A stretch of 64,000 nucleotides of DNA from Hanstruepera flava (GTDB lineage Bacteria; Bacteroidota; Bacteroidia; Flavobacteriales; Flavobacteriaceae): positions 310,001-374,000 of the forward strand of contig NZ_JALJCW010000001.1 of NCBI RefSeq assembly GCF_023634025.1, in the 5' to 3' direction. The notes beneath the pieces are model-generated. The model was not told where the DNA came from and made no database searches. It saw only the letters and a list, made by a program, of their open reading frames with translations. The position numbers and the translations under genes were made by a program. Positions 44,446-53,052 of this stretch are shown here, in pieces (the stretch's first letter is position 1; every line of letters starts with the position of its first letter).

Positions 44446-46020
44446 TTACGATATTAATGGAAGCTTAATAATAAACGTACTTCCTTTTTCTTTTTCACTT
44501 TCAACGGAAATGTGCCCTTGATGATCATCTACTATTCGTTTAACGTAGGCTAATCCAAGACCATGTCCTTTTACATTATGTATATTTCCCGTGTGCTCTC
44601 TATAAAATTTTTCAAACACACGTTTTTGGGCAGCTTTACTCATACCACTACCCTGATCTTTTATTTTTAAAATGATGTTTGTTCCAACATTTTCGGTATA
44701 AACATCAATTTTAGGTGCATCTGGAGAATACTTTATAGCATTGTCCAGGATGTTTACTATAACATTTGTAAAGTGCGTTTCATTGGCTAAAACAGAAGAT
44801 TTATCGGCTTCTAAATGTGTCTTAATAAATCCTTTCCTGTCTTCAACTATCAATTCTACATGCGTTATAGCATCTTCAATTAAGTCGTGTAATTTTACAC
44901 GGTCTTTACTAATGTTAAGTTCATTTTTTTCAAGTTTAGATATTCGCAACACATTTTCAACTTGCGCATGCATACGCTTGTTTTCATCTTTTATCATTTG
45001 AAGATATCGCATTACACGTTCTTTATCTTCAATAACTTTTGGATTTTTAATCGCATCTAAAGCTAAATTTATGGTCGCTATTGGTGTTTTAAACTCATGG
45101 GTCATATTATTAATGAAATCGGTTTTGATTTCAGAAATCTTACGTTGTTTAAAAAGCTGCATAAGTGCACTAGAGTATGCTATAATAATAATTGAGGTGA
45201 AAATGATTGACAACAACGTCATACGAACTATAGATGATTGAATAAATTTATTCCGCTTTGGAAAATTTACCAACAATCTGTAATTATTTCTACCTGAATC
45301 CGAATCGAAAATTGGTATACTATAAGTTTCTGTTTTTTCCAGTTCAAAACCTTCACTTTGTACTTTAGTTGCCAAATCATTGCTATATATAGCAAATTCG
45401 TAACCCAATTCTATATTATCTTCTTTAAGTTTACTGGATAACAATGAAGTGATTTCTTCATTCTTTATACGTTTGTGTATTGGAACTCGACTACCTGCTA
45501 ATTTAAATAATTCTGCAAAACTGATTTTTTCAGCCTCTGTTAATCGCGCAATTTTAGATATACTTAAAATAGGGTTGCTTTGCAGTTCATTATCTAAAGC
45601 TCCTCTATTGCTATAAATTTTGGTTTCAGATTTATTTAAAATCCGTTTGATGTTTATACTATCTAAACCTATGTCAAAGAACGATGAAGGCAATTTATAA
45701 TTTTCTTCTAGGATACCACTTCTAGAGATGATAGTCTCGTTGGTATCTTCATTTTGTTGATATAAAAAAATATCTGAAATCGCTACAGTATCAGCTTGCT
45801 TTTCTTGGTCAACCAAATTTTGATACTTATCAAAATACCGTTCAATTTCATCTTCTTCAATCTGCCTTGCCGTATAACTTAATGCTTTTTTTACATTAAA
45901 ATTAAATTGCTCTTCTTCATTTTTAATGGAGTTATTAATGTAATAAGCTTGTACGAAAATAATACCGATAAGCGATAAACTCATTAATAACACCAGTATG
46001 ATGAATAACTTTTTGCCCAT
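44446..46020 (-). CDS. rprX: Sensor histidine kinase, RprX-like
   Basis: 524 residues from the ATG at 46020; a TTG one codon earlier is also possible. Two membrane helices (about 5-26 and 264-287) bracket a sensor region of about 235 residues in the periplasm with no named sensory domain. The dimerisation helix has FINNMTHEFKTPIA with His308; the HATPase domain shows N-box (NVIVNILDNAIKYSPDAPKI), G1 KDQGSGMS and G2 GHGLGLAY. It should phosphorylate the adjacent RprY-like regulator. A TAATTTTG element at 46025-46032 ends 4 bp before the ATG, suggesting a leaderless transcript. Confidence 0.88.
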   Translation of the reverse strand: MGKKLFIILVLLMSLSLIGIIFVQAYYINNSIKNEEEQFNFNVKKALSYTARQIEEDEIERYFDKYQNLVDQEKQADTVAISDIFLYQQNEDTNETIISRSGILEENYKLPSSFFDIGLDSINIKRILNKSETKIYSNRGALDNELQSNPILSISKIARLTEAEKISFAELFKLAGSRVPIHKRIKNEEITSLLSSKLKEDNIELGYEFAIYSNDLATKVQSEGFELEKTETYSIPIFDSDSGRNNYRLLVNFPKRNKFIQSSIVRMTLLSIIFTSIIIIAYSSALMQLFKQRKISEIKTDFINNMTHEFKTPIATINLALDAIKNPKVIEDKERVMRYLQMIKDENKRMHAQVENVLRISKLEKNELNISKDRVKLHDLIEDAITHVELIVEDRKGFIKTHLEADKSSVLANETHFTNVIVNILDNAIKYSPDAPKIDVYTENVGTNIILKIKDQGSGMSKAAQKRVFEKFYREHTGNIHNVKGHGLGLAYVKRIVDDHQGHISVESEKEKGSTFIIKLPLIS

Positions 46021-46099
46021 CAATCAAAATTAACATTTTAACATTTAGCGTTCTTAGCATTTAACCTTACATTAACAAAAATGTTAAAATTTGAAGTTC

Positions 46100-46687
46100 T
46101 TAGTATGATTTAAGTAATGTTTTATGAATTTTTAGTACTTGTTTATGTGTGTCTTCTAGCTTCAAATTATTGATAACAAAATGTGCTTTAGCCTTGTTAT
46201 CATCATCTTTTGATTGATTATTAATAATAGCTTGAACTTTTTCTTGAGTTGAATTATCACGTTTTATAACCCTTTTAATACGTTCAGTAATAGGTGCTGT
46301 TACCAATATAACATAGTCACAGTTTTTATATCCGCCTGTTTCAAATAAAATGGCAGATTCTTTTAACACATAAGGTTTTTCATTATGCTTTTTTAACCAG
46401 CGTTTAAAGTGTTGACCAACTTTTGGGTGTACTATACTATTCATTCTTTCCAAAAGCTCTTTATTATTAAAAATTATTTGGGCAATGTAAGGTCTATTAA
46501 GAATATTGTTTTGGTAAGCCTTTTCACCAAACAAACCAATAAGTTTTCGTTTAATTACTTTTGATCGGTTCATTAGCGCCTTGGCTTCAATATCTGAATT
46601 ATAAACAGGCACACCAAACTCTTTAAACATATTTGCAACCGTAGTTTTTCCGCTACCTATACCTCCTGTAATACCTACAATTTTCAT
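46100..46687 (-). CDS. coaE: Dephospho-CoA kinase
   Basis: 195 residues. The P-loop GGIGSGKT is at 8-15 and the CoA lid motif is VYNSDIEAKALM. It phosphorylates dephospho-CoA at the 3' position of ribose, the last step in CoA synthesis. It overlaps the YbbR gene by 4 bp, giving an operon glycosyltransferase-ybbR-coaE. coaBC of the same pathway lies at 58344. Confidence 0.95.
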   Translation of the reverse strand: MKIVGITGGIGSGKTTVANMFKEFGVPVYNSDIEAKALMNRSKVIKRKLIGLFGEKAYQNNILNRPYIAQIIFNNKELLERMNSIVHPKVGQHFKRWLKKHNEKPYVLKESAILFETGGYKNCDYVILVTAPITERIKRVIKRDNSTQEKVQAIINNQSKDDDNKAKAHFVINNLKLEDTHKQVLKIHKTLLKSY

Positions 46688-47649
46688 TCTGTAATTATAA
46701 ATTCTATTTGTTTTAGGTTTATTTTCAAATTTCTAACACCTTCAGGTTTTTTTATAATTCTAGGTACAAAATACGATTGGGTATCATCAACGTCATTAAA
46801 ATTACATTCAACCTTAAAGTTTTCACTTTTTACAGATTTAAAATTCGTTAAACTTGTATAATATGAAACCATAACTGTTTTAGGAAAGTATTTAATTTTA
46901 ATACTATCTGGGATGTTTACTACTTCGATAGGAACTTTTAATTTACCTTCAGTAAATTTTTCAACAGATGCAGAAACTAAAACTTCTTTTGGAGTGAATT
47001 TTAGTTGATTGTTTTCTTCTGAAAGCTTCAATGATACTTTTGATTTAATCTCTGAAGACACTTGGTTTAATTGTAAGGTATCGGTTTCTATATGATGAAT
47101 TTCAGACAAAACAGATTTAGGACCTACAACTTTTACAGAATCAGGCGACAACTCAAAACCTTTCAATATATCATAACCCAATTTAAATTTAATATCTGAA
47201 TTTAATACCACTGGAACTTTTTTAATATCATTTTCATCATATTTAAACCATAACGTATCAGGGTTTAGATTAACAATTTCAACATCCTTATCGAATTGAG
47301 CTATGATATTTGAAAAAGCTGTTTGGTTATTCCAAACATACATCCCATTGGTTTTACTTATGTTTTCAGAAAAATCTAAAGCTATTTTAGGCTTATTAAA
47401 GTAAAACTTTAAAAAGTTAAACCCTTTTGTTTTTAAACTGATATTTAAAATTGGTGTTGAATCGTTAATAATCACATCGGTTTCCGGTACATTCACCTCA
47501 ACAATGTCAAACGCTATAGTGTTAGTATAGGTTTTTGACAGTTTTGTTAGAATTAAAATTACAAATGACAACAGTAAAAACATTAAAAAAATATTAATCC
47601 GTTTACTTTTTACAGATTTAATTAATTTGTCTTTGAGTTTATTGGTCAT
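46684..47649 (-). CDS. YbbR-like domain protein
   Basis: 321 residues with one N-terminal membrane helix (about 20-38) and a periplasmic part with YbbR-like beta repeats (VVLNSDIKFKLGYDILKGFE then LSPDSVKVVGPKSVL; VVNIPDSIKIKYFPKTVMVS). In Firmicutes YbbR-domain proteins (CdaR) regulate a diadenylate cyclase; no cyclase gene is present here, so no role is inferred. It overlaps both neighbours by 4 bp. Confidence 0.85.
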   Translation of the reverse strand: MTNKLKDKLIKSVKSKRINIFLMFLLLSFVILILTKLSKTYTNTIAFDIVEVNVPETDVIINDSTPILNISLKTKGFNFLKFYFNKPKIALDFSENISKTNGMYVWNNQTAFSNIIAQFDKDVEIVNLNPDTLWFKYDENDIKKVPVVLNSDIKFKLGYDILKGFELSPDSVKVVGPKSVLSEIHHIETDTLQLNQVSSEIKSKVSLKLSEENNQLKFTPKEVLVSASVEKFTEGKLKVPIEVVNIPDSIKIKYFPKTVMVSYYTSLTNFKSVKSENFKVECNFNDVDDTQSYFVPRIIKKPEGVRNLKINLKQIEFIITE

Positions 47650-48653
47650 TTTGCTTTGAAAAATAAATCAGGAAATTGTTCCTCTGGATTTTTATTTAGC
47701 ACCTTAATTACAAAGATAGACTTTATAAACCCCAATCCATAGCCCCAAAACTGAATACAAACGGCCAGCAAAGCTAAAACTGATACAGCTAAACTTTTTG
47801 AAGAAAACAAGGCTGATATAAAAAGCACAAAAAAATAAAAACCATACAGATAGATGGGCCAGTTTATATGCAAGAAAATCAAAATTATAGATATTAAAAG
47901 CCCAAAAATAAATATGGTAGGAAACCAATAGGTAAACTTTCTAGTTTCTGGATGCCATGTATTTAAAATTGGCCGTACTAAACCAAATTTTAAAACTTGC
48001 TTATAAAATTTAGACCACGAAATGCGACGTTTATGATATACAAAAGCTTCATCTATTAATGCAGTTTGAAAACCATTTTTCCAAAGCCGTATTGACAGAT
48101 CAGGGTCTTCTCCTGGATGAATTCTTCCAAATCCTCCTGTTTTTAAAAAAGCTTCTTTAGAAATACCCATATTAAAACTTCTGGGTTGAAACTTATTCAC
48201 GCTAGCTTTATTACCACGAATACCGCCTGTGGTCAATACTGAAGTCATAGAAAAGTTAATAGCCTTTTGTATATCAGAAAAGCTACTATGGGCAGCATCT
48301 GGACCACCAAAACAATCAACATAATTTTTAGACAAGTATTCGTAAACCGTATTTAAATAATTAGTAGGCAGGATACAATCGGAATCTAAAATAATATAAT
48401 AGTTGCCTTTAGCTGCTTTCATACCATAATTACGAGAATCACCAGGCCCTGAATTATCCTTATACAGATACTGAATATCTAAATCATTTTTATATGAATT
48501 TACAATTGTTTCTGAACTTAAATTAGAACCATCTTCAACAATAACTATTTCAAAGGGAATATTAGCGCTTAAGTTTTTAAAGCTTAATAATAACTCATCT
48601 ATTTCGTCTGGACGATTATAAACAGGTATAATAAAGGAGAAACTTAACTGCAT
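47646..48653 (-). CDS. Family 2 glycosyltransferase, membrane-associated
   Basis: 335 residues. The GT-A catalytic domain begins FSFIIPVYNRPDEIDELLL; DXD-like ILDSDCILP, VVEDGS-like IVEDGSN, and the acceptor-site GGFGRIHPGEDPDLSIRLW (ED motif) fit inverting GT2 enzymes. The C-terminus has three or four hydrophobic helices. The sugar and acceptor cannot be told; a cell-surface glycan is likely. It overlaps ybbR by 4 bp and begins a unit with ybbR and coaE. Confidence 0.9.
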   Translation of the reverse strand: MQLSFSFIIPVYNRPDEIDELLLSFKNLSANIPFEIVIVEDGSNLSSETIVNSYKNDLDIQYLYKDNSGPGDSRNYGMKAAKGNYYIILDSDCILPTNYLNTVYEYLSKNYVDCFGGPDAAHSSFSDIQKAINFSMTSVLTTGGIRGNKASVNKFQPRSFNMGISKEAFLKTGGFGRIHPGEDPDLSIRLWKNGFQTALIDEAFVYHKRRISWSKFYKQVLKFGLVRPILNTWHPETRKFTYWFPTIFIFGLLISIILIFLHINWPIYLYGFYFFVLFISALFSSKSLAVSVLALLAVCIQFWGYGLGFIKSIFVIKVLNKNPEEQFPDLFFKAK

Positions 48654-48678
48654 ATGACAAATGTAATTAAACCCATAA

Positions 48679-48706
48679 AAAAAGCCACTTGTTTAAGTGG
48701 CTTTTT
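48679..48706. terminator. Intrinsic terminator downstream of the first T9SS cargo gene
   Basis: AAAAAGCCACTT / AAGTGGCTTTTT: a perfect 12-bp stem, GTTT loop, with flanking A and T tracts. It insulates the T9SS gene from the glycosyltransferase unit. Confidence 0.9.
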
Positions 48707-48725
48707 AATTGTTAGTTTAAGTGTG

Positions 48726-51023
48726 TTAATTTTTAATTATCCTTATCGTTTCTACAGTATCATCAATTGTAACCTGAACAAAATACGATCCCGTTTTTAA
48801 GGGTGACATATCTAATTCGCTATTTAGTGTATTAGGAGCAGTTTGCATAACTTTTTGACCTAACATATTGTACACCACTATATTTTGAATATCTTTTTGT
48901 GCATTTAATGTTAGTGTGTTAGTAACTGGGTTGGGATAATAGGCGAATATTGAATTATTCTCAAAATCGTCAACACTTAAAGTAGCACTATATGCAGAAA
49001 TTTGGAAAGATACAATATCGTTATTTCCGTACTCAAAAATTCTTACATAAAGCGTTTGACCAGCTAAATTGATATCTGAAATTGATATCAAGGAATAAAA
49101 GCCATCATCACTTGCGTCATCATCACAAGCCACTAAAGCAAGTGAACCACAAGTGCCTGAATAAACCGCCATTCCAGTATCACCACCATCTCCAACAGGG
49201 TTTCCATTGGTTTCAATAGTTAAATTTCCATCAGCAGGAACCACTACCGAGTACCAAACATCTCCTCCTAGGTAAGAAGAACATCCAGGTGCTGGAATAG
49301 ATGGGTCACCAACTTCAGAGGCCGTTGCGCTCTCGTTATTACCATTTACTGCGTTATCAGCAAATACAGTGCCTGGTGTTAAAGGCTCTGCACCTGCACA
49401 ATCATCGTTACCTGGTGGTGGTGGCGCAGATTCAGACGTAAAACTCCATAGTGGACAACCTGTAGCAGGTGTAGTTGCATTTAAAGGTACAACTGTCCAG
49501 TAAATAGTTGTGTCATATGCTCCAACTGGCGCATCAAAAAATGTATCTGTTGTATTCGCAAAAAATGCTTGATCGCTACCATCAGACATTGTCCCTACAT
49601 AAATATCATATGCTGTAGGTGTTGGACCTGAAGCCGGTGCTGTCCAAGATAATGTTATTGGGTCAAATGCTTCAACTCCTGTTTCGCCATTAGCTGGAGT
49701 AATTGGTTCCATAGCACAATCGGGAGCAGGTTGTATTGGGGTGCAAGCTGCTTCAATATCAAACTCGACACCAGGATCACCATTAATCCAATTGCCAACA
49801 CGGATAAAATATTCATTTCCTGCCAAAGCTGTAAAGCTAACTTCAACTGGGTTTTCTCCAGAACCTCCAGCAGCAAAACAAGTACCAGGTGTTATACCTG
49901 CACAAGTTCCATCTGTGCTTTCATATACTTCCACCTGTGCTTCTTCAACTGATGCCGTAACAGTTAGAACTACATCCATATCTGTTCCTGTTAATTGATA
50001 CCAAACATCATCTCCAATTGTGCCAACACAAGAAGTTGCACTACCTCCGGAAGCTGCAACCGTAGTTTGACCAGTTAATGGTGTATTACATGTTAACATA
50101 GTAGCATTAGCACATAAATCATTAGAAGGTGGTGGTGCCGCGAGGGTGGTAAAACTTGTTGAAGGACTCCAATCACTATATCCATTGGCATCACAATTAG
50201 CTCTTACAAAAGCATAGTATGTGGTTGAAATATTTAAACCCGTTGCTGTATCCGTAGTTACTCCAGGTCCTGTTGAACCAGAGTCAATTGCTGTATCTGT
50301 ATCTGGATCTCCATCGGTATCCAAAACAACCCATTCAAATCCTAATGTAGCTCCAGCATCATCATCCCAAGACAAGTCAGCTGTAACATCTGTAGCTGCA
50401 GCCATAAGATTTCCTGGAACAAAACATGAAGGTGGCACAGCAGAAGTTATAGTTGGAGATTCAAAACAAAATCCCCATTCCCAAGCTCCACCTGTTCCTC
50501 CAGCATCATCATCAAAGTAAATTCTATATTGAAAATTAGTTTGTTGATTACCTGTAAATGCCATTATATCTAAAGGCATACTTGTAAACGAATCTCTAGC
50601 TCCAGAACAAAAATTATCTGTAGGTTGATCTGAAGTTCCTACAAATGTCTCCCAAACAACCCACATACCTGCATCTGCATCCCAGTACTCCAAAGTTAAT
50701 GTGTCATCCAAATCGTTGTAAGTAAAATCGACATCAACAGTTAACCAAGTTTCTCCAGCACCAAACGCAGCAGATAAATCAATTATTGGAGACTCTGCTG
50801 CAATATCATCTTCACTTGGGTTTCCAGCATCATCATCATCAAAAGCAAAGTTAGATGTGGTTGTCGGATCGGCTTCAAAAGCCGTAGGGTCTGTGTTATA
50901 AGTTCCAGTTACTGACCATGAAGCGTTTGGCCATCCCGCATTCTGATTTAATGTTTGACTGATTCCTTGCCATGAAACAAACAAAAACAATAAAAAAGAA
51001 AAACAATAGGTAGTTTTTTTCAT
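48726..51023 (-). CDS. T9SS type A cargo: fibronectin III and beta-sandwich secreted protein
   Basis: 765 residues. Signal peptide (MKKTTYCFSFLLFLFVSWQG, cut near ISQ). Then an N-terminal Asp-rich beta domain (about 24-195, many DDDA turns); a fibronectin-III-like domain (about 205-295); a beta-sandwich (NDLCANATMLTC..., about 300-425); a second Fn3-like domain (PITPANGETGVEAFDPITLS, about 435-530); another beta-sandwich (NDDCAGAEPLTPG..., about 540-680); and the T9SS type A sorting domain from about 690 (YYPNPVTNTLTLNAQKD to the C-terminal RIIKN). Surface adhesion or binding is plausible; no catalytic site seen. Its C-terminal and Fn3 parts are near-copies of those in the next gene. Confidence 0.85.
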   Translation of the reverse strand: MKKTTYCFSFLLFLFVSWQGISQTLNQNAGWPNASWSVTGTYNTDPTAFEADPTTTSNFAFDDDDAGNPSEDDIAAESPIIDLSAAFGAGETWLTVDVDFTYNDLDDTLTLEYWDADAGMWVVWETFVGTSDQPTDNFCSGARDSFTSMPLDIMAFTGNQQTNFQYRIYFDDDAGGTGGAWEWGFCFESPTITSAVPPSCFVPGNLMAAATDVTADLSWDDDAGATLGFEWVVLDTDGDPDTDTAIDSGSTGPGVTTDTATGLNISTTYYAFVRANCDANGYSDWSPSTSFTTLAAPPPSNDLCANATMLTCNTPLTGQTTVAASGGSATSCVGTIGDDVWYQLTGTDMDVVLTVTASVEEAQVEVYESTDGTCAGITPGTCFAAGGSGENPVEVSFTALAGNEYFIRVGNWINGDPGVEFDIEAACTPIQPAPDCAMEPITPANGETGVEAFDPITLSWTAPASGPTPTAYDIYVGTMSDGSDQAFFANTTDTFFDAPVGAYDTTIYWTVVPLNATTPATGCPLWSFTSESAPPPPGNDDCAGAEPLTPGTVFADNAVNGNNESATASEVGDPSIPAPGCSSYLGGDVWYSVVVPADGNLTIETNGNPVGDGGDTGMAVYSGTCGSLALVACDDDASDDGFYSLISISDINLAGQTLYVRIFEYGNNDIVSFQISAYSATLSVDDFENNSIFAYYPNPVTNTLTLNAQKDIQNIVVYNMLGQKVMQTAPNTLNSELDMSPLKTGSYFVQVTIDDTVETIRIIKN
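48829..48940 (-). repeat. Shared C-terminal sorting-domain segment, copy 1
   Basis: A 112-bp stretch encoding the YYPNPVTNTLTLNAQKDIQN to NMLGQKVMQTAPNT part of the sorting domain. It is nearly identical in sequence and equal in length to 51310-51421 in the neighbouring gene, indicating recent duplication or gene conversion. Confidence 0.8.
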
Positions 51024-51157
51024 ATTGTATCAAATTAAATGTTAGTAGTTCTTTAAAGTTAAACAATATTTATTTTGAGTTAATTGGAAATAAACATTTA
51101 ATCGATTAAACGTTGTTTTCAATAGACCATCTGTAAATTAGTCGTTTAAACAACAAA

Positions 51158-51181
51158 AAAGCCGCTCAATTGAGCGGCTTT
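51158..51181. terminator. Intrinsic terminator downstream of the P-domain T9SS gene
   Basis: AAAGCCGCTCAA / TTGAGCGGCTTT: a perfect 24-bp palindrome with A and T tracts, between two T9SS genes on the minus strand. Confidence 0.88.
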
Positions 51182-51206
51182 AAAAAATCATATTTTAAAC
51201 TCTTAT

Positions 51207-52931
51207 TTAGTTTTTGATAATTCTAATTGTTTCTGTTACATTTTCAACTGTAACCTGTACGAAATAAGCACCAGGGTTCAAGGTTGTCATATCAACTTCG
51301 CTATTAACTGTATTAGGAGCAGTACGCATAACTTGCTGACCTAACATATTATACACAACTACATTTTGAATATCTTTTTGTGCATTTAATGTTAATGTAT
51401 TAGTAACTGGATTTGGATAGTAAGAGAATAAATCATCGTTAGCATTAAAATCTTCTGTTGATAATGTAACACCGCAAACTACATATCTCGTTCTTGCTGT
51501 ATTTTCATTACCACATTGGTCGTCAGTATGTGTGTAGAAACGTACATTACCTGTTACTGTTGATGTCCAAGTTACACTATCTAGACCTCCAATATAAGCT
51601 GTTAAACCGTCTTCACTAGCGATAGTAATAAAATCAGTAGGAACAGAACCTCCAAATATATAATTCTCTCCAGCAACAACAGTTACCAAAGAATACTCTC
51701 CTGCCCAAGCATTGGTAGTGATATTGTTTTGTGTTGTACCGTCACAAGTTGCAGAGGCAGCCACATCGTAAGTAGCTCCTGGAAATTGACCACTTGGAGC
51801 CGTTAAGCACGCATCTCCAGATGGTGTTTCACTAGTAGCAGACCACAATGCACATGGACCAAGAGCATCTACAGCACCAACTTTTGGTACAATTGACCAA
51901 TATACTGTTAAACCATATTCACCAAACGCAACATCATAAAATGTATCTGTTGTATTGGCAAAAAAGGCTTGGTCACTACCATCTGACATGAAGCCAATAT
52001 AAAAATCGTAAGAATCTGGAGTAGGTCCTGAAGCAGGAGCTGTCCATGAAAAAGTAATTGGTGCTACAGCACTTAATCCTGTTGCGCCATCAGCAGGTGT
52101 TATTGGTGCTGTTGCACAATCTGGTGGACATGATTCTAAAGTTGTTAAGTTATCAGTATCATTACATGTTCCATCTGCAGCATCTTCAACTGTAATAGTA
52201 ACATCTGTACCTGCAGAGAAAGGTCCAACAGAATATGGTGAAGCAGAACCGTCTATTCCATTTATTGCTGGAGCACCGCCATCGTTTAGAATATTAACTG
52301 TAGATGCTGTTCCTAATCCAGTAATATCTACATCAATAAAAAATTCATCAGCTGGACAGTTGTTCGTACCTTGACTTAAAGAAAAAACAGCTGGAACACA
52401 AGTAGGTGCAGGTGCAAATGTTAATGACCAGCTATCAACAGTTCCAACATCACCACCAGCATCGTCACATACTAGTAAGTTCCAAGTTCCGTCAGCATCC
52501 ACCCCTGTAAATGCAGACAATGGGTTTAAGGGATCAAAAGTACCAGTAACTGGTGTAGTTGCTGCAGTTGGGAGAGGAGTTCCTGCTCCGTCTTGCATAA
52601 TACAATCTACAAAACCATCTCCACTTCCTCCTATGTTTTGAATTAATAATACTGTAGTGCCTCCCGACGGATCTTGTAATTCAACTTGAATGTCAGCATT
52701 CCAGGTATGTGTAGCATTAAAAGTAACACTCTCTAAAACATTAGTAGTTCCTAAAACACCAACTCCAGTAACTGCAAGAGGTAAAGTTAATTCATCAGCC
52801 GTACCACATGTTGCAGCAGTGGTACCATTTCCGTTCTGCATATCGTAAGGACCACCAGTGTCTGTAAAGGTTTGAGAAAACCCTAATGAAAAGGTAAATA
52901 ATGCTAAAAATAATAAAGTAATTTTTTTCAT
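51207..52931 (-). CDS. T9SS type A cargo with proprotein-convertase P domain
   Basis: 574 residues. Signal peptide (MKKITLLFLALFTFSLGFSQ). Residues about 50-175 form a P domain: ESVTFNATHTWNADIQVELQ, PSGGTTVLLIQN, DGTWNLLVCDDAGGDVGTV and SWSLTF. An Ig-like region (PAVFSLSQGTNNCPADEFFI..., about 180-270) follows, then an Fn3-like domain (PITPADGATGLSAVAPITFS) and a domain with SGQFPGATYDVAASATCDGT. The end is a type A sorting domain (YYPNPVTNTLTLNAQKD... RIIKN). No protease domain is present. The type A signal sends it through T9SS for outer-membrane export. It shares modules with the adjacent gene. Confidence 0.85.
   Translation of the reverse strand: MKKITLLFLALFTFSLGFSQTFTDTGGPYDMQNGNGTTAATCGTADELTLPLAVTGVGVLGTTNVLESVTFNATHTWNADIQVELQDPSGGTTVLLIQNIGGSGDGFVDCIMQDGAGTPLPTAATTPVTGTFDPLNPLSAFTGVDADGTWNLLVCDDAGGDVGTVDSWSLTFAPAPTCVPAVFSLSQGTNNCPADEFFIDVDITGLGTASTVNILNDGGAPAINGIDGSASPYSVGPFSAGTDVTITVEDAADGTCNDTDNLTTLESCPPDCATAPITPADGATGLSAVAPITFSWTAPASGPTPDSYDFYIGFMSDGSDQAFFANTTDTFYDVAFGEYGLTVYWSIVPKVGAVDALGPCALWSATSETPSGDACLTAPSGQFPGATYDVAASATCDGTTQNNITTNAWAGEYSLVTVVAGENYIFGGSVPTDFITIASEDGLTAYIGGLDSVTWTSTVTGNVRFYTHTDDQCGNENTARTRYVVCGVTLSTEDFNANDDLFSYYPNPVTNTLTLNAQKDIQNVVVYNMLGQQVMRTAPNTVNSEVDMTTLNPGAYFVQVTVENVTETIRIIKN
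51310..51421 (-). repeat. Shared C-terminal sorting-domain segment, copy 2
   Basis: Matches 48829-48940 almost base for base over 112 bp (YYPNPVTNTLTLNAQKDIQN then VVVYNMLGQQVMRTAPNT), in the same orientation. Confidence 0.8.
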
Positions 52932-53052
52932 ATTTAATTGATTTGATTATAAATTATGTTAATAATTCTTAAAAATATGTAAATAATCTAGGTATAAAAG
53001 TATGACAACTATCAAATCGACAAAAGGATTGATTTTACCGATGAAATACATG

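Noticed and set aside
49655-50520. Several frames on both strands within the T9SS cargo gene
   Set aside because: Produced by the low-complexity, stop-poor T9SS coding sequence (Thr/Ser/Pro-rich shadows).
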